Shown here: piece by piece, positions 1-8,755 of the stretch
Layout of the letters: every line of letters begins with the position of its first letter
How positions within the stretch are numbered: the first letter of the stretch is position 1
Assembly (NCBI GenBank): GCA_035623985.1
Contig: DASPSJ010000078.1
Coordinates: 11,898 to 75,897 of the forward strand
From: DAHUYF01 sp035623985
GTDB lineage: Bacteria; Pseudomonadota; Alphaproteobacteria; ATCC43930; CGMCC-115725
DNA: 64,000 nt
Direction of reading: 5' to 3'
Notes under the pieces: model-generated
What the model was told of the DNA's origin: nothing
Database searches by the model: none
What the model saw: only the letters and a program-made list of their open reading frames with translations
Translations under genes and position numbers: made by a program

Positions 1-372
1 GACCACTTCGCGCACGCGCTCGGGCGAGCCGATATTGCCGGGGTTGATGCGCAGGCAGGCGGCACCGCTCTCGGCCGCCTCGATGGCGCGCTTGTAATGG
101 AAATGGATGTCGGCGACGATCGGGACCTCGACTTGGCGGACGATGTCCTTGAGCGCCAGCGCCGATTCCCGGTCGGGGCAAGAGACGCGCACGATGTCGG
201 CGCCGGCCTTCTCCAGCGCCTTGATCTGCGCCACCGTCGCCGGCACGTCATGGGTGAGCGTGTTGGTCATGGACTGGACGGTGATCGGCGCACTGCCGCC
301 CACCGGCACCTTGCCGACATGGACCTGCCGGCATTTGCGCCGATCGATGTCGCGATAGGGACGCACGCTCAC
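1..372 (-). CDS. ispG: 4-hydroxy-3-methylbut-2-enyl diphosphate synthase, N-terminal part
   Basis: Partial gene: 124 codons are visible and the rest lies beyond the left edge. IspG is the iron-sulfur enzyme that converts methylerythritol cyclodiphosphate to HMBPP in the MEP isoprenoid pathway. The visible N-terminus has the family's arginine-rich start, the VGGSAPITVQSMTNT-type segment, a TIM-barrel-like run and CLRINPGNIG. The iron-sulfur cysteines are C-terminal and not visible. The chosen start is a GTG at 372, with a GAGG ribosome site 6 nt upstream. In Alphaproteobacteria ispG commonly follows a RodZ-like gene, as it does here, transcribed in the same direction. Confidence 0.88.
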   Translation of the reverse strand, partial: MSVRPYRDIDRRKCRQVHVGKVPVGGSAPITVQSMTNTLTHDVPATVAQIKALEKAGADIVRVSCPDRESALALKDIVRQVEVPIVADIHFHYKRAIEAAESGAACLRINPGNIGSPERVREVV

Positions 373-461
373 GGAAGACCTCGCCACGCCGGCCGAAGAC
401 CAGGAACCGCCAGCGCTATATAGCGCGTTTCGCGCGCGAGCAAAAGAACGGGAGGCGCCGG

Positions 462-1718
462 CTAGTCGCCGAGCGCGGTACCGGCCAGCAGCCGGTCGGG
501 ATCGAGGGAGATATTGGATCTGACCGCGCCGCCGATGGGCGGCGCCTGGCGACCGTCGACGGTGATCGCCAGCCCGACGCCTTTGCCGGTTTTCATGGTG
601 AGACCCGGCCCATCCGGCACGTGATAGGTATCGCCGGCATGGAGCTGGCGCGTGAAGATCGGCTTGTGGTCCTTGTCGCGGATCTGAATCCAGCTATCGC
701 TGAGCGCGCGGATCAGGATGCGCGTATTGCCATTGGCAAGGCCGTAGACGTGCGGCTGATCGGGCACCGGTGTCGCGCCGCCGCCGGGAATGGCGGGCAG
801 CGCCGCGGTCTGCGCCGGCGGCGGAGGGACCAGGGGCAAGGCGGGCTCGGTCGTCGCCGGCGGGCTCGGCGCGGCGGCAACCGGGGCATCCTCCTCGCCC
901 TCCAATGGGCCGGCGGCGGGGTTCGGTGGCGGCGGCGGAGCAACCGGCGTGGACGAACCGGCGGCGGGGTTTGGCGGCGGGACGACCGGCATGGACGAGC
1001 CGACGGCCGGGAGAGGCGGCGGCACGGTGGTGGCCGGCGGGGCTGGCGCCGTGGCTCCGGCGGGAGGCGACGGCTGAGACGCCGACGCGGGAGAAGGCGC
1101 CGGAGAGGACGGCGGTGCGGGGGGCAGAGCCGCAGCAGGAGCCGGTGCCGTGTCAGGGGCCGGCGTCGCGGAGGGAGCAGGGGCTGTCGGCGTCTGGGGC
1201 TTGGCGAGCTCGGCCGGAAGCGGGCCTACCCGTTCCGGCCGCGATCCGACGGTCGAGGACAGATAATACCAAATACCATAGGCGCAAACCGCCAGGATTA
1301 TCGCCGCCAGCACCATGGCGCCGCCGGGAATGCTGCGCTCGGTGAGCGGCACCGGAAAGCTGAGGTCGCGCTGTGCCTCGAAACCCTCGGCCTCGAGCTT
1401 GAAACGGCGCACCGCCTCCTCGCCGTCAAGGCCGAGATGGACGGCATAGGCGCGCACGAAGCCCAGCGCATAGACCGGCCCCGGCAGGCGGTCGTAGCGG
1501 CCTTCCTCGATCGCCTCGAGATAGGCGGCGCGGATGCGCAAGGCGGAAGCGACGCGCGGAATATCGCTGCCATAGCCTTCGCGCGTCTCGCGCAGCAATT
1601 GTCCGACGGTGCGGCGCCGCGCCGGCCGGATCTCGGTCACCGTGTCCATCGCCGATGCCGGCGCTTTACCCGAAGCCGCTTCCTCCGGGGTATCCTTACG
1701 TCGCGAAAAGAGCGCCAT
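462..1718 (-). CDS. RodZ-like helix-turn-helix membrane protein (DUF4115)
   Basis: 418 aa. The N-terminal cytoplasmic part has a RodZ-type HTH (about residues 36-105, with QLLRETREGYG and LRIRAAYLEAIEEGRYDRLPG regions). A single membrane segment follows (about 133-154). Then comes a long Pro/Ala-rich periplasmic linker (about 165-315) and a C-terminal DUF4115 domain (about 325-400, around SDSWIQIRDKDHKPIF). This order matches RodZ, which links the MreB cytoskeleton to the cell-wall elongation machinery. The HTH in this family binds MreB rather than acting as a classical repressor. The linker is longer than in E. coli RodZ. The gene lies upstream of ispG, about 90 bp away. Function is inferred from domain order. 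Confidence 0.8.
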   Translation of the reverse strand: MALFSRRKDTPEEAASGKAPASAMDTVTEIRPARRRTVGQLLRETREGYGSDIPRVASALRIRAAYLEAIEEGRYDRLPGPVYALGFVRAYAVHLGLDGEEAVRRFKLEAEGFEAQRDLSFPVPLTERSIPGGAMVLAAIILAVCAYGIWYYLSSTVGSRPERVGPLPAELAKPQTPTAPAPSATPAPDTAPAPAAALPPAPPSSPAPSPASASQPSPPAGATAPAPPATTVPPPLPAVGSSMPVVPPPNPAAGSSTPVAPPPPPNPAAGPLEGEEDAPVAAAPSPPATTEPALPLVPPPPAQTAALPAIPGGGATPVPDQPHVYGLANGNTRILIRALSDSWIQIRDKDHKPIFTRQLHAGDTYHVPDGPGLTMKTGKGVGLAITVDGRQAPPIGGAVRSNISLDPDRLLAGTALGD

Positions 1719-1802
1719 TCGCTTAAACCGGTCTGTGCCCGCCGCCCACTAAATACGGCAGACATAGGGTGAAGAAACCGTAAAGGCCGACACGCTTTGA
1801 CC

Positions 1803-1836
1803 GCGGCTATGCGCCAAGACTATCAAATATAGCCGC
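1803..1836. terminator. Possible hairpin between ptsP and the RodZ-like gene
   Basis: Eight-bp arms GCGGCTAT (1803-1810) and ATAGCCGC (1829-1836) flank an 18-nt loop, just downstream of the ptsP stop at 1874 on the minus strand. No clear T-run follows, so it may be a weak terminator or an mRNA end-protecting stem. Confidence 0.3.
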
Positions 1837-1873
1837 TTCGTCGCAATAATTGATGGCACGGCGATCCCGGCCC

Positions 1874-4132
1874 TCACACCGCGACCCCATGATCCCTGGC
1901 GAAATCGTGCAGCTTGCCGCGCAGCGTCCGCGGCGGCAGGGTCGCCAGCGTCGCCAGCAACGTCTCGAGCGGCGCCAGCTCCAGGCTGCGGATCATTGCC
2001 TTGACCGGGCCGACCGATCCGGGCGCCATGGAGAGGGTGCGAAAGCCGATGCCGATCAGCGCCATGGCGTCGAGCGGCTGGCCCGCCATCTCGCCGCACA
2101 GCGCCAGCGGTACCTTGGCCCCGGCGCAATCGCGCGCCACCTCGCCGAGGAGCTGCAACACCGGCAGCGACAGCGCGTCGTAGCGCTCGGCGAGCCGCGG
2201 ATTGCCGCGGTCGGCGGCAAACAGGAATTGCACGAGGTCGTTGGTGCCGACCGACAGAAAATCGATCCTGGGCAGCAGTTGTGGCAGCTCCCAGAGCAAC
2301 GCCGGCACCTCGAACATGACGCCGACCTCGACCTTGGCCGGCGGCGTGCCGCGCGCGCCGGCGTGCTCGAGCTCGAGATCGAGCACGGCGCGCGCCGCAT
2401 CGAGCTCGCCGATCTCGGCGATCATCGGAAACATGACGCGCAGCCGGCGCCCGGCGGCGGCACGAATCAGCGCGCGCAGTTGCTGGCGCAGCAGCGCTGG
2501 ACGGTCGAGGGCGATACGGATGGCGCGCCAACCCATGGCCGGGTTTTCGTCCGGGGTCTCCGACATGTAAGGCAGCAGCTTGTCGCCGCCGACGTCGAGG
2601 GTGCGGAAGGTCACCGGCCGCTCACCGGCATGCTCGAGCACGCGGCGATAGATCGATGCCTGCTGGCTTACCGTCGGGAAATCGTGCCGCATCATGAACA
2701 GCAGCTCGGTGCGGAAAAGGCCTATGCCTTCGGCGCCGGTCTCGTCGAGGTAAGGCAGGTCGAGCAGCAGCCCGGCGTTGAGCTGCAACGCCACGCGCGT
2801 GCCGCAGCGCGTCGCCGCCGGCAGGTCGCGCAGCGCGGCGTAGCTCAGGCGCTGGCCGAGCCGCAATTCCAGGCGCGTCGCCACCGCCTGCTGGACGTCC
2901 TCGCTCGGCCGAAGGAAGACCTGATGCTCATCGGCGTCGACGACGACGAGATCACCGGGCTCGACCTTCTCCAGCACACCCTTGACGCGGCCGATGACGG
3001 GGATGTCGAGCGCGCGCGCCACGACGGCGACGTGCGCGGTGGGCGAGCCCTCCTCCAACACCAGCCCCTTGAGCCGGCGCCGGTCGTAATCCAGCAGCTC
3101 GCCCGGGCCCATGCTGCGGGCGATGAGGATGAATTCCGTCGGCAGCGCGGCATCGGCGGCGAAATGGCGGCCGGCAAGATGCTGTTGCAGCCGGCTGGTG
3201 AGATCCTCGAGATCGGCGAGACGCTCGCGCAGATAGGGATCGCTCACCTTGCTCATGCGCGCGCGGGTCTCGTCCTGCACTTTCTGCACGCTCGCCTCGG
3301 CGGTAAGCCCGCTGCGCACCGCATCGGTCATGCGCTGCAGCCAGCCGCGGTCCGCGGCGAACATGCGGTAGGTCTCGAGGATGTCGCGATGCTCGCCGCC
3401 GACGGCAAGGTCGCTGCGGGCGAGCAGGTCATCGATCGCGCTCTGCATGGCGGCGACCGCCGCGCTGAGCCGCGCCAGCTCGGCCTCCGAATCCTCGGCG
3501 ACGATCTGGCGGATGACGACGCGCGGCTCGTGCAGCACCGCGACGCCGATGGCAAGGCCGGCATTGAACTTGACGCCGTCGAGCCGCGTCGGCAGCAAGC
3601 CGAGGCCGTTGGACGGCGCCAGCTCCACCGGGCTCACCAGCTCGCCGCCGGCGGCGAGCTCGGCCAGCACCATGGCGATGGTCTGCAATGCCTCGATCTC
3701 GTCCTCGGTGTAGTGGCGCTGGGTGCGGTTCTGCACCACCAGCACGCCGAGCACGCGACCGCCGCGCAGGATCGGCACGCCCATCAGCGAGTGGTAGATC
3801 TCTTCGCCGGTCTCCGGCCGATAGGCGAAATCGGCATGCGACTGCGCATCCGCCAGCGCCAGCGGGCTCGCCGTGGCGGCGATGACGCCGACGAGGCCTT
3901 CGCCGACGCGCAGCCGGGTGCGATGCACGGCTTCCGGGCGCAGGCCTTCGGTGGCGAAAAGCTCGAGCACCTCGCCGGCGCGCATGACGTAGCAGGAGCA
4001 GACCTCCGCCACCATGTCGGCGGCAATGATGCGCACGATCTCGTTGAGGCGCTCCTGCGCCGTACCGGAGCCGGCCATCACGTCCCGCAGCCGGCGCAAC
4101 AGGCGGCGAGAGCCGGTGGCCGTTTCCATCAC
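1874..4132 (-). CDS. ptsP: Phosphoenolpyruvate--protein phosphotransferase, nitrogen-type (EI-Ntr)
   Basis: 752 aa. An N-terminal GAF domain (about residues 25-165) precedes an enzyme I module. The phosphohistidine segment (around residue 360) reads GSPTAHVAVVARALDIP, with the phosphorylated His. The C-terminal PEP-binding barrel contains FRTLDVGGDK, GIGLFRTELLFM and the catalytic-cysteine motif LCGEMAG. EI-Ntr takes phosphate from PEP and passes it to NPr, starting the nitrogen-related phosphorelay; the GAF domain usually senses glutamine or 2-oxoglutarate. The start is GTG at 4132 or ATG at 4129. Both overlap the stop of the upstream nitronate monooxygenase-like gene, so translation is probably coupled. 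Confidence 0.92.
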   Translation of the reverse strand: MMETATGSRRLLRRLRDVMAGSGTAQERLNEIVRIIAADMVAEVCSCYVMRAGEVLELFATEGLRPEAVHRTRLRVGEGLVGVIAATASPLALADAQSHADFAYRPETGEEIYHSLMGVPILRGGRVLGVLVVQNRTQRHYTEDEIEALQTIAMVLAELAAGGELVSPVELAPSNGLGLLPTRLDGVKFNAGLAIGVAVLHEPRVVIRQIVAEDSEAELARLSAAVAAMQSAIDDLLARSDLAVGGEHRDILETYRMFAADRGWLQRMTDAVRSGLTAEASVQKVQDETRARMSKVSDPYLRERLADLEDLTSRLQQHLAGRHFAADAALPTEFILIARSMGPGELLDYDRRRLKGLVLEEGSPTAHVAVVARALDIPVIGRVKGVLEKVEPGDLVVVDADEHQVFLRPSEDVQQAVATRLELRLGQRLSYAALRDLPAATRCGTRVALQLNAGLLLDLPYLDETGAEGIGLFRTELLFMMRHDFPTVSQQASIYRRVLEHAGERPVTFRTLDVGGDKLLPYMSETPDENPAMGWRAIRIALDRPALLRQQLRALIRAAAGRRLRVMFPMIAEIGELDAARAVLDLELEHAGARGTPPAKVEVGVMFEVPALLWELPQLLPRIDFLSVGTNDLVQFLFAADRGNPRLAERYDALSLPVLQLLGEVARDCAGAKVPLALCGEMAGQPLDAMALIGIGFRTLSMAPGSVGPVKAMIRSLELAPLETLLATLATLPPRTLRGKLHDFARDHGVAV

Positions 4133-5274
4133 ATCCCTGCCCGCGACCGCCCGCCCCGATCGGCGTAACCATCTTCATGGTCGTCGACATCGCGCGCGGC
4201 GAGCGCGCTTACCGCCTGCTCTACCAACTCCTCGAGAATCTCGCGGGTCGGCTGTTCGCGCGTCACCATGCCGACGCTTTGCCCGGCCATCATCGAGCCG
4301 GTCTCGACGTCGCCGTCGATGACCGCCCGGCGCAGCGCGCCGGCCCAGAAATGCTCGATCTCGAGCTGGGCGTCCTTCTGCGACAGCTCGCCGCGGGTAC
4401 AGCGGTCGATCACGTCGCGCTGCAGCTCCTGGAATTTCCGCGTGCCGTCATTGACCAGCGCGCGCACGGGGATCACCGGGAAGCGCGGGTCGAGCTGCAC
4501 CGAGGGCACAGCATCGCGCGCGCTGGCGCGCAGGAAAGCCTGCTTGAAGCGGGGATGCGCGATCGATTCATGGGCGCAGACGAAGCGCGTGCCGAGCTGC
4601 ACGCCGCCGGCGCCCATTTCGAGATAGGAGGCGATCGCTTCGCCGCGACCGATGCCGCCGGCGACGAAGACCGGCACGTCACAGATATGCGGCAGGATCT
4701 CCTGCGCCAGCACGCCGGTGGCGACCGGGCCGATATGGCCGCCGGCCTCCATGCCCTCGATGACAATGGCGTCGACGCCTATGCGCACCAGCCGCTTGGC
4801 GATGACGAGCGCCGGCGCGAAGCACAGCAGCTTGGCGCCCGAGTGCTTGATGCGCGCCACCGCGGCGGCCGACGGCAGTGCGCCGGCAAGCACGATATGG
4901 CCGACGCGGCGTGCGGCGCAGACGTCGATGAGATCGAGCAGTTGCGGGTGCAGCGTGATGAGATTGACGCCGAACGGCCGGTCGGTGAGCGCGAGCGTGG
5001 CGGCGATCTCGGCGTCGAGCTGCGCCGGGCTCATCGAGCCGCAGGCGATGACGCCGAAGCCGCCGCCGTTGGAGATGGCGGCGACCAGGCCGCGCTCCGA
5101 CACCCAGGTCATGGCGCCGCCCATGATGGCGAACTCCGTCCCCAGGAATTCGGCGCCGCGGCGCCACAGACGATCGAGCCGGCGACGCGCGCGCAACCGC
5201 GCGGCGGCGTCATGCGCGCCGGCGCCGTCCGAGCCCGACCCGGGAGCGATGCGGCGATCCGCGTCGGAGATCAT
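4129..5274 (-). CDS. Nitronate monooxygenase-like flavoprotein (NPD/FabK family)
   Basis: 381 aa TIM-barrel flavoprotein. After about 45 residues of Arg/Ala-rich leader, the conserved core begins at FAIMGGAMTWVSE. It continues with GGFGVIA, the FMN phosphate motif VFVAGGIGRG, GAGGVQLGTRF and the catalytic-His motif EGMEAGGHIGP. These match nitronate monooxygenases and related FMN-dependent enoyl reductases. The family oxidises alkyl nitronates, but many members have unknown substrates. The long non-conserved N-terminus suggests the true start may lie further in. It is sandwiched between lysC (5-bp gap) and ptsP (overlap), probably in one transcript. The context does not reveal the substrate. 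Confidence 0.78.
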   Translation of the reverse strand: MISDADRRIAPGSGSDGAGAHDAAARLRARRRLDRLWRRGAEFLGTEFAIMGGAMTWVSERGLVAAISNGGGFGVIACGSMSPAQLDAEIAATLALTDRPFGVNLITLHPQLLDLIDVCAARRVGHIVLAGALPSAAAVARIKHSGAKLLCFAPALVIAKRLVRIGVDAIVIEGMEAGGHIGPVATGVLAQEILPHICDVPVFVAGGIGRGEAIASYLEMGAGGVQLGTRFVCAHESIAHPRFKQAFLRASARDAVPSVQLDPRFPVIPVRALVNDGTRKFQELQRDVIDRCTRGELSQKDAQLEIEHFWAGALRRAVIDGDVETGSMMAGQSVGMVTREQPTREILEELVEQAVSALAARDVDDHEDGYADRGGRSRAGM

Positions 5275-5279
5275 CTTGG

Positions 5280-6500
5280 TCAGCTTGCGTCCAGGCCGTA
5301 GGCGGTATGCAACGCACGCAGCGCCAGCTCGGTGTACTCCTCGGCGAGGAGCACGCTCACCTTGATTTCCGAGGTCGAGATCACCTGGATGTTGATGTTC
5401 TTGTCGGCCAGCGTCTTGAACATCTGCTGCGCCACGCCGGCATGGCTGCGCATGCCGACGCCAATGACGGAGATCTTGACCACGTTGGAATCGGGCTTGA
5501 GCGCGGCAAAACCGAGACTCGATCGCCTCTCTTCGAGCACCTTGACCGCACGGTCGAGATCGGCCTTGCCGACGGTGAAAGTGAGGTCGGTGAAGGCGCC
5601 GTTCTCGGAGATGTTCTGCACGATCATGTCGACATTGATCGCGTGCTCCGCGAGGGGGCCGAAGATCGCAGCGGCGACGCCCGGGCGGTCGGGCACCCTG
5701 ATGAGCGTAATCTTGGCCTCGTCGCGGCTGTAGGCGATGCCGCTCACCACTTGCTGTTCCACGATCTCGTCCTCGTCTACGACCAGAGTTCCCGGCGCGT
5801 CGTTGAAGCTCGACAGCACCTGTACCCGCACGCGATGGTTCATCGCCATCTCGACCGAGCGCGTCTGGAGCACCTTCGCCCCTTGCGAGGCCAGCTCCAG
5901 CATCTCTTCATAGGTAATTCTATCGAGCTTCTTCGCCTTCGCAACGATGCGCGGGTCGGTGGTGTAGACGCCGTCGACATCGGTGAAGATGTCGCAACGG
6001 TCCGCCTGAAGCGCCGCCGCCAGCGCCACCGCCGAGGTGTCGGAGCCGCCACGCCCCAGCGTGGTGATGCGATTGTCCGGCCCCAGCCCCTGGAAACCCG
6101 CCACCACCGCCACTTGCCCCTCGCGCATGCGGCGGATGATCTCGTCGGTCGGGATCTCGCGAATGCGCGCCTTGCCGTGGATGCCGTCGGTGCGGATCGG
6201 CACCTGCCAGCCAAGCCACGAGCGGGCGTTGATGCCGCGGTCCTGCAAGGCAAGCGACAGCAACCCCGCCGTCACTTGCTCGCCGGAGGCGACGACGGTA
6301 TCGTACTCGCGCGCGTCGTGCAGCTTGCAGGTCTGGCGCGTCCAGTCGACCAGTTGGTTGGTGACGCCGGCCATGGCCGATACCACCACCGCCACCTCGT
6401 TGCCGGCATCGATCTCGCGCTTGACGCGCGTCGCTACCGCGCGGATGCGGTCGATGTCGGCCACCGACGTGCCGCCGAATTTCTGCACGATACGCGCCAT
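5280..6500 (-). CDS. lysC: Aspartate kinase
   Basis: 406 aa from the ATG at 6500, which places the kinase motif KFGGTSVAD at residues 5-13 as in the family. The open frame extends 19 codons further upstream to 6557 without family-like sequence. The N-terminal amino-acid-kinase domain shows VVVSAMAGVTNQLV, GRGGSDTSAVALAAAL and the FTDVDGVYTTDPR aspartate-binding segment. Two C-terminal ACT domains (VPDRPGVAAAIF and VIGVGMRSHAGVA) indicate feedback control by lysine and/or threonine. The enzyme phosphorylates aspartate, the first step to lysine, methionine, threonine and diaminopimelate. It is divergent from ubiG, an arrangement common in Alphaproteobacteria. Confidence 0.94.
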   Translation of the reverse strand: MARIVQKFGGTSVADIDRIRAVATRVKREIDAGNEVAVVVSAMAGVTNQLVDWTRQTCKLHDAREYDTVVASGEQVTAGLLSLALQDRGINARSWLGWQVPIRTDGIHGKARIREIPTDEIIRRMREGQVAVVAGFQGLGPDNRITTLGRGGSDTSAVALAAALQADRCDIFTDVDGVYTTDPRIVAKAKKLDRITYEEMLELASQGAKVLQTRSVEMAMNHRVRVQVLSSFNDAPGTLVVDEDEIVEQQVVSGIAYSRDEAKITLIRVPDRPGVAAAIFGPLAEHAINVDMIVQNISENGAFTDLTFTVGKADLDRAVKVLEERRSSLGFAALKPDSNVVKISVIGVGMRSHAGVAQQMFKTLADKNINIQVISTSEIKVSVLLAEEYTELALRALHTAYGLDAS

Positions 6501-6584
6501 GGGATCGCAAACCCGCTGAAAACCCTGCACCATCATTGCCGCGGGCGACTTGCCCAAAAACGGCAGCTATACATACTCTTATCG

Positions 6585-7388
6585 ATGGCGGCGAAGCAAG
6601 GCGGGGCGGACGGCAGCATGGGCAGGTCTACGGCAGAGCATACCGGCGCCGGCACGATCGATCGCGCGGAAGTCGAGCGCTTCGCGCGCATCGCCAAGGC
6701 GTGGTGGGAGCCCGAAGGCGAGTTCCGCCCGCTGCACAAGCTCAACCCGGTTCGGCTCGGCTTCATCCGCGACCGTCTGGCGGCACGGTTCGGCCGCGAC
6801 ATCCGCCAACCCAGGCCTTTTACCGGTCTGCGCCTGCTCGATATCGGCTGCGGCGGCGGACTGGTCAGCGAGCCGCTGGCCAGGCTGGGGTTCGCCGTCA
6901 CCGGCATCGATGCCGGCGAAGCGATGCTGGAGGTGGCGCGCGGGCATGCAGCCGAAAGCGGCGTTGCCGTCGATTATCGCCAGGCGACTGCCGAGGATCT
7001 CGCCGCCACGGACGAGCGATGGGATGCGGTGCTGGCGTTGGAAGTGGTCGAGCATGTGGCCGAGCCGGAACTGTTCCTGGCTGCCGCGGCGCGGCTGGTG
7101 AAGCCCGGCGGCGCGCTCATCGCCGCCACCATCAACCGCACGCCTAAAGCGTTCCTGTTCGCGATCGTCGGCGCCGAATACGTGCTGCGCTGGCTGCCGC
7201 GCGGGACGCATCACTGGGACAAGTTCCTGCGGCCCTCCGAGCTTGCCCGGGGTCTGCGGCCCCATGGACTTGCGGTCCAGGAGGTCAGCGGTCTCACCTA
7301 CAACCCGCTCGGCGACCGCTGGTCGCTCGGCCGCGATCTTGACGTCAACTACCTGCTTTTCGCCGTCAAGGCGCCGGAAGCCGTCTGA
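6585..7388 (+). CDS. ubiG: Ubiquinone biosynthesis O-methyltransferase
   Basis: 267 aa from the ATG at 6585; a second in-frame ATG at 6618 is also possible. The N-terminus contains FARIAKAWWEPEGEFRPLH, a UbiG signature. The SAM-binding motif LLDIGCGGGLVSEPLA and motif III KPGGALIAATINRTPKA follow, and the C-terminus has HHWDKFLRPSEL. UbiG methylates both phenolic oxygens during ubiquinone synthesis. The gene reads divergently from lysC with an intergenic gap of about 85 bp, which must hold both promoters. Confidence 0.94.
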   Translation: MAAKQGGADGSMGRSTAEHTGAGTIDRAEVERFARIAKAWWEPEGEFRPLHKLNPVRLGFIRDRLAARFGRDIRQPRPFTGLRLLDIGCGGGLVSEPLARLGFAVTGIDAGEAMLEVARGHAAESGVAVDYRQATAEDLAATDERWDAVLALEVVEHVAEPELFLAAAARLVKPGGALIAATINRTPKAFLFAIVGAEYVLRWLPRGTHHWDKFLRPSELARGLRPHGLAVQEVSGLTYNPLGDRWSLGRDLDVNYLLFAVKAPEAV

Positions 7389-7561
7389 GGGCCGGTTGCG
7401 GAGCCGGGATGGGCTCGGAGGCGCTTTCAACCGCAGGCTTCAAAGAGCCTTGCCGAGTCGGAGTTTCGACCTTATGAGTCATAGATCTCCGCCGGCGACG
7501 CCCCCGGCGGGGTGAAGGCGCGAGCCGGAAGGGGAAGGGCGGGGGTCTTCATGGTGCGTCA

Positions 7562-8098
7562 ATGAGCGCTTTCCAATCGCCGGGCGAGACTTACCGCCTC
7601 GCCGGCAAGATCAAATGGTTCAACCGCAGCAAGGGCTTCGGCTTCATCATTCCGAATGACGGCAGTGGCGACGTGTTCCTGCCGCTGTCGGTGCTCGAGC
7701 GCTCGGGGCATAGCGAGGCGCCGGACGGGGCCTCGATCGTTTTCGAGTGGACGCAAGGGCCGAAAGGCCGCGCGGTGGCCCAGGTGCTCGAGATCGATAC
7801 CTCGACCGCGACGCCCCGGGCGCCGCGCGAGAACCGGTTCCGCGGCGGTGGCGGGCGCAACGAGAGCTATGAGGAGGCATCGGGCCCGACCGAATCGCTC
7901 GACGGCGTCGTCAAATGGTACGATCCCGCGCGCGGCTTCGGCTTCATCCTTCCCAATGACGGCAGCAAGGACATCTTCGTGCATGTGACGGCGCTGCGCC
8001 GCTCCGGCATCGAGATGCTCGAGCCCGGCCAGCCCGTGCGGATGATGGTGGCGCAGGCGCGGCGCGGCCGCGAAGCCTCGTCGATCCAGCTTATCTGA
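7562..8098 (+). CDS. Double cold-shock-domain protein
   Basis: 178 aa with two cold-shock OB-folds joined by a glycine/arginine-rich linker. The first (about residues 14-80) carries KIKWFNRSKGFGFI and the second (about 116-178) carries VVKWYDPARGFGFIL. These are the RNP1-type aromatic patches that bind single-stranded RNA or DNA. In the first domain the RNP2 segment reads DVFLPLSVL in place of the usual DVFVHxSAL, so a conserved His is absent; the second domain keeps IFVHVTAL. Tandem cold-shock proteins of about this size are common in Alphaproteobacteria. The 170-bp upstream leader after ubiG may carry thermosensitive structure, but none could be demonstrated. Confidence 0.88.
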   Translation: MSAFQSPGETYRLAGKIKWFNRSKGFGFIIPNDGSGDVFLPLSVLERSGHSEAPDGASIVFEWTQGPKGRAVAQVLEIDTSTATPRAPRENRFRGGGGRNESYEEASGPTESLDGVVKWYDPARGFGFILPNDGSKDIFVHVTALRRSGIEMLEPGQPVRMMVAQARRGREASSIQLI

Positions 8099-8378
8099 GC
8101 CGAAGGCTCGCCCTCGCCGGAAGCCGAGGGAAACCGCCGCGCTCACCGTGGCGGCAACCACGGCCTCGAACAGCGGCGGCCCGACCGTCCTCCAGGGACA
8201 GGCCCGCGGCAAGGTGGCGCCGGGCGGGCGGTTGACGGCGAAGGGACAGCGTCATTGCCAGAGTTATCCCCGTCAATCTCGCTTTTAGGCTGCAGAATCC
8301 TCTTGCGAGGCGCCGCCGCAGTGATACCGTATCTTGTGGTCATTGGATGTCAGACCCACAGGATACAGAGGGGACGCG
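8099..8378. other. Intergenic region before the GcrA-like gene
   Basis: 280 bp with no convincing gene. A 6-bp hairpin (CCCTCG at 8111-8116 with CGAGGG at 8125-8130) follows the cold-shock gene without a T-run. The rest presumably carries the promoter of the GcrA-like gene; no confident -35/-10 pair was found. Confidence 0.4.
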
Positions 8379-8720
8379 ATGGACTCGGTATGGACGCCCG
8401 AACTCATCCAGCAACTTTCCGCCTTGTGGAAGCAAGGGCTGTCGACGGCGGAGATCGGCCGGCGGCTGGGGGTTACCAAGAATGCCGTGGTCGGCAAGGC
8501 GCATCGCCTGCTGCTTGATCCACGCCCATCGCCTTTGAAGCGGCCGCCCGCGTCGCGCGTCGCCACTCCGCTCGGTCCGACTTGTTCTTGGCCCGAGGGC
8601 CATCCGGGGGAGAAGAGCTTCCGCTTCTGCGGCAAGCGGCCGCTGCCCGGCAAGCCCTATTGTGCCGAGCATGCCGAACTCGCTTATGTCAAGCCAAAGG
8701 AGAAATCGAACGCGGCTTGA
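8379..8720 (+). CDS. GcrA-like cell cycle regulator
   Basis: 113 aa. The N-terminus (WTPELIQQLSALWKQGLS... then RLGVTKNAVVGKAHRL) matches the GcrA DNA-binding domain. The C-terminus has the family's TCSWPEGHPGE and FRFCGKRPLPGKPYCAEHA segments. In Caulobacter, GcrA associates with sigma-70 RNA polymerase and activates promoters bearing GANTC sites methylated by CcrM. This protein is shorter than Caulobacter GcrA and could be a paralogue, so no gene symbol is assigned. The ATG at 8379 was chosen because the family starts immediately before the WT motif; an upstream start at 8334 adds residues with no family resemblance. Confidence 0.83.
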   Translation: MDSVWTPELIQQLSALWKQGLSTAEIGRRLGVTKNAVVGKAHRLLLDPRPSPLKRPPASRVATPLGPTCSWPEGHPGEKSFRFCGKRPLPGKPYCAEHAELAYVKPKEKSNAA

Positions 8721-8755
8721 TGACGCCGTCCGCCTTGGCAGCGCCCGGCCGACGG

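Noticed and set aside
1850..4168. 772-codon open frame opposite ptsP
   Set aside because: Arg/His/Gln-rich low-complexity product typical of antisense frames in GC-rich genes; ptsP motifs are unambiguous.
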